From contig DLMZ01000003.1 in the NCBI GenBank assembly GCA_002479415.1, forward strand, positions 422 to 28,932: a stretch of DNA of 28,511 nt, given 5' to 3'. A program made the position numbers and the translations under genes. Positions 1 to 6,906 of this stretch are shown here, in pieces (within the stretch, counting starts at the first letter, position 1; each line of letters begins with the position of its first letter). This DNA is from Firmicutes bacterium UBA7523. Its GTDB lineage: Bacteria > Bacillota > Dethiobacteria > Dethiobacterales > Dethiobacteraceae. The notes beneath the pieces are model-generated. The model was not told where the DNA came from, did no database searches, and saw only the letters and a program-made list of their open reading frames with translations.

Positions 1-1174
1 CTTCAAGGTTACGCATCTTTCCGTCTTTTTTATTTATAGTTTCCTTCAATTCGGAATGCTGCCTGCTGGTAGTTTCATGAGAACGTTCCAGCATTAAACG
101 GTATTGTGACAATGATCCTTCCTTTTTTTGAATAAGATCCTTTAGTTTTCTGTTTTCATCCATGAGCTGCACAATCTGGTTCAAGACTTTTTGTTGTTCC
201 TGCTTATCGATTTCTTCAGTAAAGTCAACTAAGTTAGGCTTAAAATGCCAGTTATCTGCCGGTGTCGTATCTGCTATATTGTATGTTTCTCCACCGAGAA
301 AGCCCTGACGCACAGGTATACGTAAATCAGTTTCTTCTATGCTTCTCTGCCAGTCATTACTTTTCAGGGTAAAAGTGTATAACTTGTTATCTGTTCCCAT
401 ACACCACAATTTCATGCTTTCTTCTTCTTGAAATGATATTATTTTTGGTACAATTTCCATTGGCAGATAGTGCTCAGGCTGCCACCCGCCTAAAGGCCAT
501 CCTCCTGCTTTCTTTGTTCGGCAGCAAATAGTATTGTTATCAGATACATACCAGGCAATATAAAGATTTTGGTTTTTGTCGGTCCAAATGGCAGGCAGGT
601 TAGTTAGCTGCGTTGAATTATCCAGGCAAAAAGAATCTGCCCACCTGTTCATCATTTGACTGCGAAAATAATAGTTTAGACTGCCATTAGCTAAGTTGTA
701 TAGAATCAAATGTAAACTGCCGCTTTTGTCAATCGTTATGCTTACAGGCAACGAATGGTTTTGACTAGGAGGCAATTCTTCTTTCCAGCCCGAAGCAGGA
801 AGATATTTTGCCGCAAATAGTTTTTCTGGGTTGTTTTCTTCATTGCAGAAAAAATACCCGGTACCGCCCGCAGAAAATGAAAGAATAAAAGGGCCATTAC
901 ATCTTTCTTTTAGAAAGAATTGCTTTCTGTTTAGCCTTGAATTTTTAATATTAAAATACACCAGTTTATCGCTGGCGGCAATAATATGCAGACACCCATT
1001 GGCGTCGGGAGCTGCAACAAAATAACGGCAATTTTCTTGGAGAATTTCTTCATCTCCCCATTCTCCATGGTCATTACTTCTATTCAAAGCAAGAGCACTA
1101 TGTTCGTTCAATTTCAAGAAATATGAGTGATTCTCTACCTGGCAATAATATGGCAAGGTTAGGTACTCATTCAT
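1..1174 (-). CDS. Partial hypothetical protein: propeller/lectin-like domain plus coiled coil
   Basis: The minus strand is open with no stop from the ATG at 1174 to the left edge, giving 391 codons; the C-terminus is missing. An AAAGGGGGC Shine-Dalgarno lies about 9 nt before the ATG. Residues about 1-300 show recurring short beta-like segments (for example NLYIAWYVSDNN and LWCMGTDNKLYTFTL) of the kind seen in beta-propeller or lectin-like folds. From about residue 315 the sequence becomes charged and heptad-like (KLKDLIQKKEGSLSQ), predicting a coiled coil that continues outside the window. I see no signal peptide, and I do not recognise the family. It is divergent from three cysteine-rich coat-like genes, which suggests a role at the spore surface, but that is inference. 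Reading frame confidence is high; function is unknown. Confidence 0.75.
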   Translation of the reverse strand, partial: MNEYLTLPYYCQVENHSYFLKLNEHSALALNRSNDHGEWGDEEILQENCRYFVAAPDANGCLHIIAASDKLVYFNIKNSRLNRKQFFLKERCNGPFILSFSAGGTGYFFCNEENNPEKLFAAKYLPASGWKEELPPSQNHSLPVSITIDKSGSLHLILYNLANGSLNYYFRSQMMNRWADSFCLDNSTQLTNLPAIWTDKNQNLYIAWYVSDNNTICCRTKKAGGWPLGGWQPEHYLPMEIVPKIISFQEEESMKLWCMGTDNKLYTFTLKSNDWQRSIEETDLRIPVRQGFLGGETYNIADTTPADNWHFKPNLVDFTEEIDKQEQQKVLNQIVQLMDENRKLKDLIQKKEGSLSQYRLMLERSHETTSRQHSELKETINKKDGKMRNLE

Positions 1175-1257
1175 TTTTGACCAGCCCCCTTTCCTATACT
1201 TAATATATATAACATTTATTGTTTCGGCATGACTGTAAATTATCAGCTTAATCATTT

Positions 1258-1286
1258 CACACATTCAAACTTAATCGCATATATTA
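1258..1286 (+). promoter_or_regulatory. Sigma-K-like promoter of the first cysteine-rich gene
   Basis: CAC at 1258-1260 is followed by 17 nt and then CATATATTA at 1278-1286. This fits the sigma-K consensus known from Bacillus (AC at -35, CATANNNTA at -10). The same arrangement recurs before the glycosyltransferase operon. The leader to the ATG would be about 85 nt. Confidence 0.55.
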
Positions 1287-1379
1287 CCAGTGAGATTGGC
1301 TCCCTATTTTCCTTAACATTAAGTAAAGAGCCGCGGCTTATAGAAAGGTGCACATCATCTATGAAAGGAGGAAAAAACA

Positions 1380-2036
1380 ATGAGTTCGTGCGGTAAAAAA
1401 GGAAACACATTTGTTGCCCAACAAGTAGCAGACGTACAGCCTGGACAATGCGACCCTGTATATGGGTGCCCCCCTCCCACCGAACTGGTCTGTATTGTAA
1501 CTGAAAAAGTTTACGATGAGTGCAAAAATAGTCAGGTCAATGAGGACGAATTTGTTTATTATGCAAGCATTGATAACACCATTGTAGATGTACAATGCAA
1601 AAAAGTTAAAATCTTAGAAGGCCCCCGTTGCGAAGTGATTCGGCCCGGAAGAGTTCGTGTCACCTTTTCCTACCGTGTTAAAACAAAAATCTTTTTTGAA
1701 AATGAAACAAGCACAACTCTTTCCCAGGACATTAACATTATTAAAAACTTTAATATTCCCCGTGCCGGAGAAGAAGGCCTCCATGTTCAGTGCTACGTTC
1801 CCTTTATTGAATGTCTGGAATGTTTCATAAAGAGTGAAGAAGAAGTAGAAAATCAAATCAAAACAACTATCGTTTGCTGTGTGGGCAAATTCCTGCTTCT
1901 AAAGCTAAAAGCCACCGTTCAACTACTTGTTCCCGCTTACGGTTTCTGCCCTGAGCCTCCGGATTGCGATGAAGTTCTTGGCGAATGTCCTGATTTTCAA
2001 CCGGTATGGCCCCCATATCCCTCTCAAGATAGGTAG
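1380..2036 (+). CDS. Cysteine-rich coat-like protein, paralogue 1
   Basis: A 218-aa protein with 15 cysteines and no signal peptide. The start ATG follows AAAGGAGG. An N-terminal block (CDPVYGCPPPTE) leads into VCIVTEKVYDECKN, a pattern reminiscent of the clostridial VTEKVYD-type/SPOCS-like (DUF3794-like) spore proteins. Next come a beta-rich centre (PGRVRVTFSYR), a PRAGEEGLHVQC motif, paired cysteines (TTIVCCVG), a hydrophobic stretch near residues 165-185, and a Pro/Trp/Tyr-rich tail (FQPVWPPYP). It is about 84% identical to paralogue 3 by manual alignment and clearly less so to paralogue 2. The gene has its own sigma-K-like promoter and a hairpin at its stop codon. A disulfide-crosslinked spore coat or exosporium component is my inference; the family assignment is tentative. 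Confidence 0.8.
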   Translation: MSSCGKKGNTFVAQQVADVQPGQCDPVYGCPPPTELVCIVTEKVYDECKNSQVNEDEFVYYASIDNTIVDVQCKKVKILEGPRCEVIRPGRVRVTFSYRVKTKIFFENETSTTLSQDINIIKNFNIPRAGEEGLHVQCYVPFIECLECFIKSEEEVENQIKTTIVCCVGKFLLLKLKATVQLLVPAYGFCPEPPDCDEVLGECPDFQPVWPPYPSQDR

Positions 2037-2068
2037 ATAAGGACGCCGGAAAACGGCGTCCTTATCTA
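2034..2068 (+). terminator. Perfect 15-bp hairpin at the stop codon of paralogue 1
   Basis: The arms 2034-2048 and 2054-2068 are perfect complements around the loop GAAAA, and the 5' arm includes the TAG stop. The U-tract after it is poor, so it may be a weak terminator or an mRNA 3'-end stabiliser. Confidence 0.6.
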
Positions 2069-2127
2069 TACATACTATTAAAATAAAAGCTATGTACAGA
2101 GCTAAGTTTGCTCGGTCAAACACTGTA

Positions 2128-2154
2128 ACACTTCCACCATAATCGAATATATTA
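2128..2154 (+). promoter_or_regulatory. Sigma-K-like promoter of the second cysteine-rich gene
   Basis: AATCGAATATATTA at 2141-2154 matches AATCGCATATATTA upstream of paralogue 1 at all but one base. ACAC at 2128 sits at nearly the same distance as in paralogue 1. The -10 has A instead of the consensus first C, so it may be weaker. Confidence 0.45.
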
Positions 2155-2222
2155 AAGTAAAAATATTTCCGTCTATGCATCAAAAACACAGCATATCACT
2201 CATGAAAGGAAGGCTGCCGATA

Positions 2223-2882
2223 GTGAGCGCATGCGACAGCAAAAGAGGTGAATACGAAATACGAAAGACAAAAGGTGGTGTTGTTCCGGGGATGTGTAAT
2301 CCTTTATATGGATGCCCGCCCCCTACAGAAGTCGTTTGTATTCTGACAGAAAAGGTTTATGATGAGTGCAAGAAAATTCTGGTCAGTGAAGAAAAATTTA
2401 TTTTCGAAGCCGATCCTGACAACCCTGTAAAAGATGTTACTTGTCTTGGTGCCGAGCTTTTAGATGGTCCTCATTGTGAAGTAATCAGGCCCGGCAGAAT
2501 TAGCATCAGATTTTCTTACCGCGTAAGCATACGCATAACACTTGACGACAATCAAGAATTCAATGCGTACAGAGATTTCAATTTTTCAAAATCATTTAGT
2601 GTCCCCCGTGCGGGTGAGCAAAACCTATTGTTGCAATGTTCGGTTCCCATCATTGAATGTTTATCATGTTTTGTTCAAAAAGAAAAACCTGATTACGATT
2701 TTCTTGAAACAACAATTATTTGTTGTGTAGGAATGTATCTACTAGTCAAACTAAAAGCCAAGGTTCAACTATTAATCCCTTCTTATGGTTTTTGCCCTGA
2801 GCCGCCTGACTGCGATGATGTTCTTGGTGAGTGTCCTGCCTTTCAACCGGTTTGGCCCCCATACCCTCCACAAACAAGATAG
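2223..2882 (+). CDS. Cysteine-rich coat-like protein, paralogue 2
   Basis: I choose the GTG at 2223 because GAAAGGAAGG lies about 9 nt before it and the resulting 219-aa protein (M-S-A-C...) aligns end to end with its two 218-aa neighbours. An in-frame ATG at 2175 would add 16 unmatched residues and absorb the Shine-Dalgarno. All 15 cysteines of paralogue 1 are in register. The conserved blocks YGCPPPTEVVCI, TEKVYDECK, PRAGEQN, TTIICCVG, GFCPEPPDCDDVLGEC and the PVWPPYP tail are present. It is the most diverged of the three, mainly in residues 10-25 and the centre. Paralogue 3 starts 58 nt downstream and is probably co-transcribed. The function is inferred to be a structural spore-surface protein. 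Confidence 0.78.
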   Translation: MSACDSKRGEYEIRKTKGGVVPGMCNPLYGCPPPTEVVCILTEKVYDECKKILVSEEKFIFEADPDNPVKDVTCLGAELLDGPHCEVIRPGRISIRFSYRVSIRITLDDNQEFNAYRDFNFSKSFSVPRAGEQNLLLQCSVPIIECLSCFVQKEKPDYDFLETTIICCVGMYLLVKLKAKVQLLIPSYGFCPEPPDCDDVLGECPAFQPVWPPYPPQTR

Positions 2883-2940
2883 CATCAGCGCGTGCGTATA
2901 TTGATAGAGCTTTAAAATCTTATTAAAGAGAGGTTATAAA

Positions 2941-3597
2941 ATGAGTGGATGCAACAAAACAGGAAAGCGATTTGATATCCAACAGGTAGCAGACGTACAG
3001 CCGGGGCAATGCGATCCTGTCTATGGATGTCCTCCTCCCACAGAGGTTGTCTGTATCGTAACTGAAAAAGTTTATGATGAGTGCAAGAATACTCAGGTCA
3101 ATGAAGATGAATTTATTTATTATGCAAGTATTGACAATCCGGTTACAGATGTGCAATGTAAGAAAATTAAAGTGTTAGATGGTCCGTGCTGCGAAGTAGT
3201 TCGTCCGGGAAGAGTTCGTGTTACCTTTACCTATCGAATCAAAACAAAAATATTCTTCGAAGACGATACTTCAACTACTCTTTCCCAGGATGTCAATGTA
3301 ATCAAAAACTTCAACATCCCCCGTGCGGGTGAAGAAGGCTTACATGTTCAGTGCTATATTCCCTTTATTGAATGTCTGGAATGCTTTATCAGAAGCGAAG
3401 AAGAGATAGATAATCAAATTAGAACAACCATCATTTGTTGTGCCGGTGTTTTCCTGCTTCTAAAGCTTAAAGCTACTGTCCAGTTATTAATCCCCGCTTA
3501 CGGTTTCTGCCCTGAGCCCCCGGATTGCGATGAAGTCCTTGGCGAATGCCCTGATTTTCAACCGGAATGGCCTCCATACCCGTTCCAAGACAGATAA
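2941..3597 (+). CDS. Cysteine-rich coat-like protein, paralogue 3
   Basis: A 218-aa protein whose start ATG is preceded by AAAGAGAGG. It aligns without gaps to paralogue 1 with about 35 differences, mostly V/I, D/E and K/R swaps, which indicates a recent duplication under constraint on the protein. It has 16 cysteines: the 15 shared positions plus an extra one (GPCCEV where the others have PRC or PHC). The tail is PEWPPYPFQDR. No convincing separate promoter fits in the 58-nt gap, so read-through from paralogue 2 is likely. A strong terminator follows. A structural spore coat/exosporium role is inferred from the cysteine content, sigma-K-like upstream sites and the neighbouring YheC/YheD-like gene. 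Confidence 0.78.
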   Translation: MSGCNKTGKRFDIQQVADVQPGQCDPVYGCPPPTEVVCIVTEKVYDECKNTQVNEDEFIYYASIDNPVTDVQCKKIKVLDGPCCEVVRPGRVRVTFTYRIKTKIFFEDDTSTTLSQDVNVIKNFNIPRAGEEGLHVQCYIPFIECLECFIRSEEEIDNQIRTTIICCAGVFLLLKLKATVQLLIPAYGFCPEPPDCDEVLGECPDFQPEWPPYPFQDR

Positions 3598-3676
3598 GTA
3601 AAGCAATATTCTGAGGATGCCGGCAAACTCGGAGTCCTCAGGCCGTTGTAAAAAGTGTGTTGCATTGTTGTTGCAG

Positions 3677-3735
3677 ATCCGCCCCGGCATTCTCAGCGTA
3701 TACTAATACGCCTGCTGCCGGGGCGGATTTTTTTT
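3677..3735 (+). terminator. Intrinsic terminator of the cysteine-rich cluster
   Basis: A 13-bp GC-rich stem (3677-3689 with 3716-3728) is followed by eight T residues. A second small stem (GCGTAT/ATACGC) is nested in the loop. A separate weak hairpin, CTGAGGA/TCCTCAG, lies just upstream at 3611-3641. Confidence 0.85.
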
Positions 3736-3768
3736 GCAAATAATTATTTCTTCTTCTTAAAACTATTT

Positions 3769-4782
3769 TTATATCCTCAGGTATATACATGCTGTTTGTC
3801 TAGCCATAATTCCTACGTCAAAGTAATCCTCTGCTATTTGCCTCGAATCTTTCCGTAACTGCTGCAGCAACTGTCGGTTTTCATTTAATTCAAATAAATC
3901 AGCTGTAATCTTAAATTCATCCGGCTTACTTGCTCCGTGTTTCAATTTGCCGCTCAAAGATGGGAAGCCATTGCAGCTAATACTTTCTTTGCTTAATATA
4001 CCGCCATAACCCTGTCCAAGCAATAATCCTGCATTTCCGCAAGCCATAGCTTCTCTTAGAGATCTACCGCGCCCAAAGGCAACATTACTCCAGTGCAGGA
4101 GCGAAACAGAATCATCCACCCAGCCGCAGTTTTTGAAATTGACGGCAAATACCCCAGCAGCATGACCAGCCATGCGAGCGTCTATTTTTATACCTTGTTG
4201 CCTCATCAGCCCAATAGCTTTATCTAACGCAAAAAATCCCTTAGTGTCAACTCCCCTTGTTCTGCCAAAATACACTATACGTAATGGCTCTTTATCTGCA
4301 TCTACGCAGGACACCGGTTTAAAATGCTCCAAGCTTACACCGTTTAATATTATGCTAATTTTATTTTGATACTCGGGACCAGCCGACAGCGCTACTTCCG
4401 GTCCGGTTGCTATAATATGCGCTGCATATGTCATTGCCTTATCATATAGTTTTGCCCAGTCCATAGTACCATGGAGCGTCAAGACCAGGGGGACAGACAG
4501 CTCTTTTGCAATCTCAAAAGATTCTCGGAACGTTAGAGGAGAATGTGAGTGAATTATTTCAATTTCATGCAATTTTACTAAACTCATCAATTCATTTATT
4601 GAAAGATAAAAATTGAAAGATAACGTTCCTAATAAGCGTCTGGCAAAGCTGGAGCTGTCTTTAGCGCTGCTTTTAAGAGCCAGATAAGGGGTAACCCCAA
4701 AATGCGGCAGCTTATTTGCCAATTCACAGACATGCGTAAACATGCCGCTTCTAAACACTGGAGATGTCAACATTACACGCAA
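3769..4782 (-). CDS. GT4-type glycosyltransferase
   Basis: A GT-B fold glycosyltransferase that probably transfers a sugar from a nucleotide donor to a cell- or spore-surface acceptor in the cytoplasm. I choose the TTG at 4782 (337 aa): GAGGTG lies 6 nt before it and the N-terminus (MRVMLTSPVFRSGMFTHV) then matches the usual first strand and glycine loop of the family. An in-frame ATG at 4863 would add 27 residues and overlap the upstream gene by 11 nt. Visible motifs are IIHSHSPLTF, TLHGTMDW, ILNGVSLEHF, and the donor-site motif GRGRSLREAMACGN (residues 237-250). The first Glu of the usual EX7E pair is replaced by Gly (237), while the second Glu (244) is kept. It is the last gene of a three-gene operon with a RimK-like ligase and a second GT4. 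Confidence 0.85.
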   Translation of the reverse strand: MRVMLTSPVFRSGMFTHVCELANKLPHFGVTPYLALKSSAKDSSSFARRLLGTLSFNFYLSINELMSLVKLHEIEIIHSHSPLTFRESFEIAKELSVPLVLTLHGTMDWAKLYDKAMTYAAHIIATGPEVALSAGPEYQNKISIILNGVSLEHFKPVSCVDADKEPLRIVYFGRTRGVDTKGFFALDKAIGLMRQQGIKIDARMAGHAAGVFAVNFKNCGWVDDSVSLLHWSNVAFGRGRSLREAMACGNAGLLLGQGYGGILSKESISCNGFPSLSGKLKHGASKPDEFKITADLFELNENRQLLQQLRKDSRQIAEDYFDVGIMARQTACIYLRI

Positions 4783-4852
4783 GAAATTCACCTCATAAAG
4801 CCGTTTCTTTCCAAAACTATTATTGTTTGCAACCATGAGTACGACTATGGGT

Positions 4853-5743
4853 TTAGCTAGCAAAATTATCTCGTTTTTTTATTCTCACTAGACTGCTGAT
4901 TAAATCCAATAATGAATCTGTTATACAAAAACCCATTGTTTCCTTAAAAGTTTTAAGCCGTGGCACCGAGTTGACCTCAAGAATTTTGTATTTTCCTTCT
5001 CTGCTGTCTACTATCACATCTACACCCGCAAAGCTTAGACCAAGTGCTTTAATACTACTGAGTGAGAGCTGCTCCAGTTCTTTATCAACAATAAATGGCC
5101 TGGCTGTTCCGCCGTGCAATGCATGTGTTCGCCACTCGCCCTGTGCTGCAATTCTTTTTATTGCTCCTAACACTTGATTTCTGGCCACAACGACCCGGAT
5201 ATCCCAACCGTCATTGGCAATATAACTCTGCAAATAAAAACCGTCTTTATATATTTTGGCTCCGGCAAAACTTCTAAATTCAGCCAAGGAATTGAACAGA
5301 AATGCGCCCCTTCCCTGTGTTCCGCTTTTTGGTTTGCAAACCAAAGGGAATTCAAGCTGTTCAAAAAAGTTATTGTCAGAAATCGAGTTATTATAATACA
5401 CCATATTTGGCTGGGGCAACCCGCTTCTGGAGAGTACAATGTTGGTTAACACCTTATTCCTAGCAGTCCTGACAGCTTCTATGCTGTTTATGAAAGGTAT
5501 CCCAAGGCTTTTGCACGTGTTTTCGATTTCTTCAAAAACGGGATAAGGCTCCCAGTTAATAATACCCTGCAATTTTATCGGCTTAAGGTAGCCATCCAAT
5601 AAAAGCAGCTTATTGTTATTTATGGCAACAACCAAGGAAGACTTCTCAATTATTTGTAGATTAATACCCCTGGCAGCAGCGCTTTTTTTAAATAACATAA
5701 TATCCTGCTTACTAATTGATTGTGATATAATTCCTATCTGCAA
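4853..5743 (-). CDS. RimK-type ATP-grasp ligase
   Basis: An ATP-grasp carboxylate-amine ligase of the RimK-like group, which joins an amino acid or amine to a carboxylate through an acyl-phosphate. The nucleotide-binding region shows FPLVCKPKSGTQGRGAFLF, then WDIRVVVARNQVLGAIKRIA, the RimK-like HGGTA loop, and the metal-binding ILEVNSVPRL. I choose the TTG at 5743 (296 aa, MQIGIISQS) because AGAGGTG sits 7 nt before it; a GTG at 5752 is in frame but lies within that Shine-Dalgarno. It is flanked on both sides by GT4 genes at short distance, so a role in adding amino-acid groups to a glycan or glycosylated coat protein is plausible. The true substrate cannot be read from the sequence. Confidence 0.85.
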   Translation of the reverse strand: MQIGIISQSISKQDIMLFKKSAAARGINLQIIEKSSLVVAINNNKLLLLDGYLKPIKLQGIINWEPYPVFEEIENTCKSLGIPFINSIEAVRTARNKVLTNIVLSRSGLPQPNMVYYNNSISDNNFFEQLEFPLVCKPKSGTQGRGAFLFNSLAEFRSFAGAKIYKDGFYLQSYIANDGWDIRVVVARNQVLGAIKRIAAQGEWRTHALHGGTARPFIVDKELEQLSLSSIKALGLSFAGVDVIVDSREGKYKILEVNSVPRLKTFKETMGFCITDSLLDLISSLVRIKKRDNFAS

Positions 5744-5759
5744 AACTAACACCTCTAAA

Positions 5760-6752
5760 CTAGCTATTTAAGCATTCTTGGTAAATACTCAACATATCCC
5801 TGCAAATTTCCCTGTTGTCATAATACTTCTCCGCCAGCTTTCTGCCGGAGGCTTGGAGCCTCTGTAAATAAGCTTGGTCCTGCGTAAGCTTAGCCAGATC
5901 AAAGAATATATCTTTATAGCACGGGCTGCTGCCTGATAGTCCGCTTAAATCCAAATGTTGTTCCTTTTCCATTTTTTCATCTGTAAGAAAGCCTTGATAT
6001 GTCCTACCCAAGACAAAACAAACATTCCCAGTTGCCAGCCCCTCCACTATAGCGCGACCTGTACCGACGATAATATCTGTCTTTGACATGAGATTTGAAA
6101 CATTATCCACCCAGCCCATATATTTTGCTCTATTGCTTAACGGAGGTTTGTTCGAAGCTACAATAAATTCCACATCCTCCAGCAAATCTACTGCTTTGCA
6201 TAAATGGAACAAACCTTCCTGCTTCCATGAGTCAATTCTTGATACCAAAGCAATTTTTATAGGACCACTTGTTTGGGTTGGCTTATATTCATCTAGGTCA
6301 ACCCCGTTTTTAATGACATGAACCTTATCTGCATAACTATGCATACTTCCTGCAACACGCTGAGAAATACAAAAAAGGACTGCAGCTTCATTTAAATAAG
6401 GCTTGTATTCTTCTCTATTCAAGCCCAGTCCGTGGCAGGTTATCACAAACGGAATATTATATTCCCCGGATAGTTTTGCGGCCATGGCAAATGTAAGTGA
6501 AGAATGAGCATGTATAAGATCATACCTATACTTTTTTATCATGCTTATTAATGCTTTTTTATTACCGGGTTTTGTTACAGTCACATTTAGCTTCTCTAAC
6601 GTTTTTTGGTAAGTATTTATAGCTGTTATTGACGGATACCCATCAACTACTAAATGTGACAAATGCCCTTGCTTTTGCTGTTCTTGAACAAGAGAAAAAA
6701 CATGAGTGGTTTGGCCGGAATATGAAAAACGGTTCAGGTGCAATATTTTCAA
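5760..6752 (-). CDS. GT4-type glycosyltransferase, first gene of the operon
   Basis: A 330-aa GT-B glycosyltransferase. The TTG start at 6752 is preceded by AAAGGGGGGG and gives the typical N-terminus MKILHLNRFSYSGQTTHV. Other motifs are LIHAHSSLTF, ITCHGLG, VIKNGVDLDEY, the second-domain entry IALVSRIDSWKQEG, and GTGRAIVEGLATGN (230-243). As in the companion enzyme, the first Glu of EX7E is Gly while the second is kept (237). The two proteins share this unusual donor-site motif and the HSHSPLTF/HAHSSLTF segment, so they are probably paralogues acting in series. It is co-transcribed with the ATP-grasp ligase and second GT4 from a sigma-K-like promoter, which points to late sporulation. Donor and acceptor are unknown. 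Confidence 0.85.
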   Translation of the reverse strand: MKILHLNRFSYSGQTTHVFSLVQEQQKQGHLSHLVVDGYPSITAINTYQKTLEKLNVTVTKPGNKKALISMIKKYRYDLIHAHSSLTFAMAAKLSGEYNIPFVITCHGLGLNREEYKPYLNEAAVLFCISQRVAGSMHSYADKVHVIKNGVDLDEYKPTQTSGPIKIALVSRIDSWKQEGLFHLCKAVDLLEDVEFIVASNKPPLSNRAKYMGWVDNVSNLMSKTDIIVGTGRAIVEGLATGNVCFVLGRTYQGFLTDEKMEKEQHLDLSGLSGSSPCYKDIFFDLAKLTQDQAYLQRLQASGRKLAEKYYDNREICRDMLSIYQECLNS

Positions 6753-6774
6753 ACATACCCCCCCTTTCTATTAA

Positions 6775-6803
6775 TATTCTATGTAACTTAATAAGCTCAT
6801 GTG
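6775..6803 (-). promoter_or_regulatory. Sigma-K-like promoter of the glycosyltransferase operon
   Basis: On the minus strand, CAC (6803-6801) is followed by 17 nt and CATAGAATA (6783-6775). This is an exact match to CATANNNTA and has the same spacing as the promoter of the first cysteine-rich gene. The leader before the TTG start would be short (about 15 nt). Confidence 0.55.
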
Positions 6804-6842
6804 ACGTAAATAATCATCAACAAATACTTCTGTTTTTGTCTC

Positions 6843-6868
6843 CACTTTTCTAGGCTATTCATATATTA
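6843..6868 (+). promoter_or_regulatory. Possible sigma-K promoter of the YheC/YheD-like gene
   Basis: CATATATTA at 6860-6868 is identical to the -10 of the first cysteine-rich gene. The nearest upstream CAC (6843-6845) leaves only 14 nt, which is shorter than in the other two sites, so this is a weaker call. Confidence 0.3.
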
Positions 6869-6906
6869 ACATGTAGCAGCAAGGTATCATAATGAGGGGG
6901 AAAAAT

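Noticed and set aside
831..1025. A 64-aa plus-strand frame near the left edge
   Set aside because: It is antisense to the long minus-strand frame that spans 1-1174 without a stop.
1380..3597. The three paralogues as a mobile or phase-variable repeat array
   Set aside because: The copies are full-length separate genes with independent RBSs and diverged DNA. There are no terminal repeats, recombinase or short tandem tracts.
3655..3858. A 67-aa plus-strand frame after the third cysteine-rich gene
   Set aside because: It runs through the intrinsic terminator and into the antisense end of a glycosyltransferase, with no RBS.
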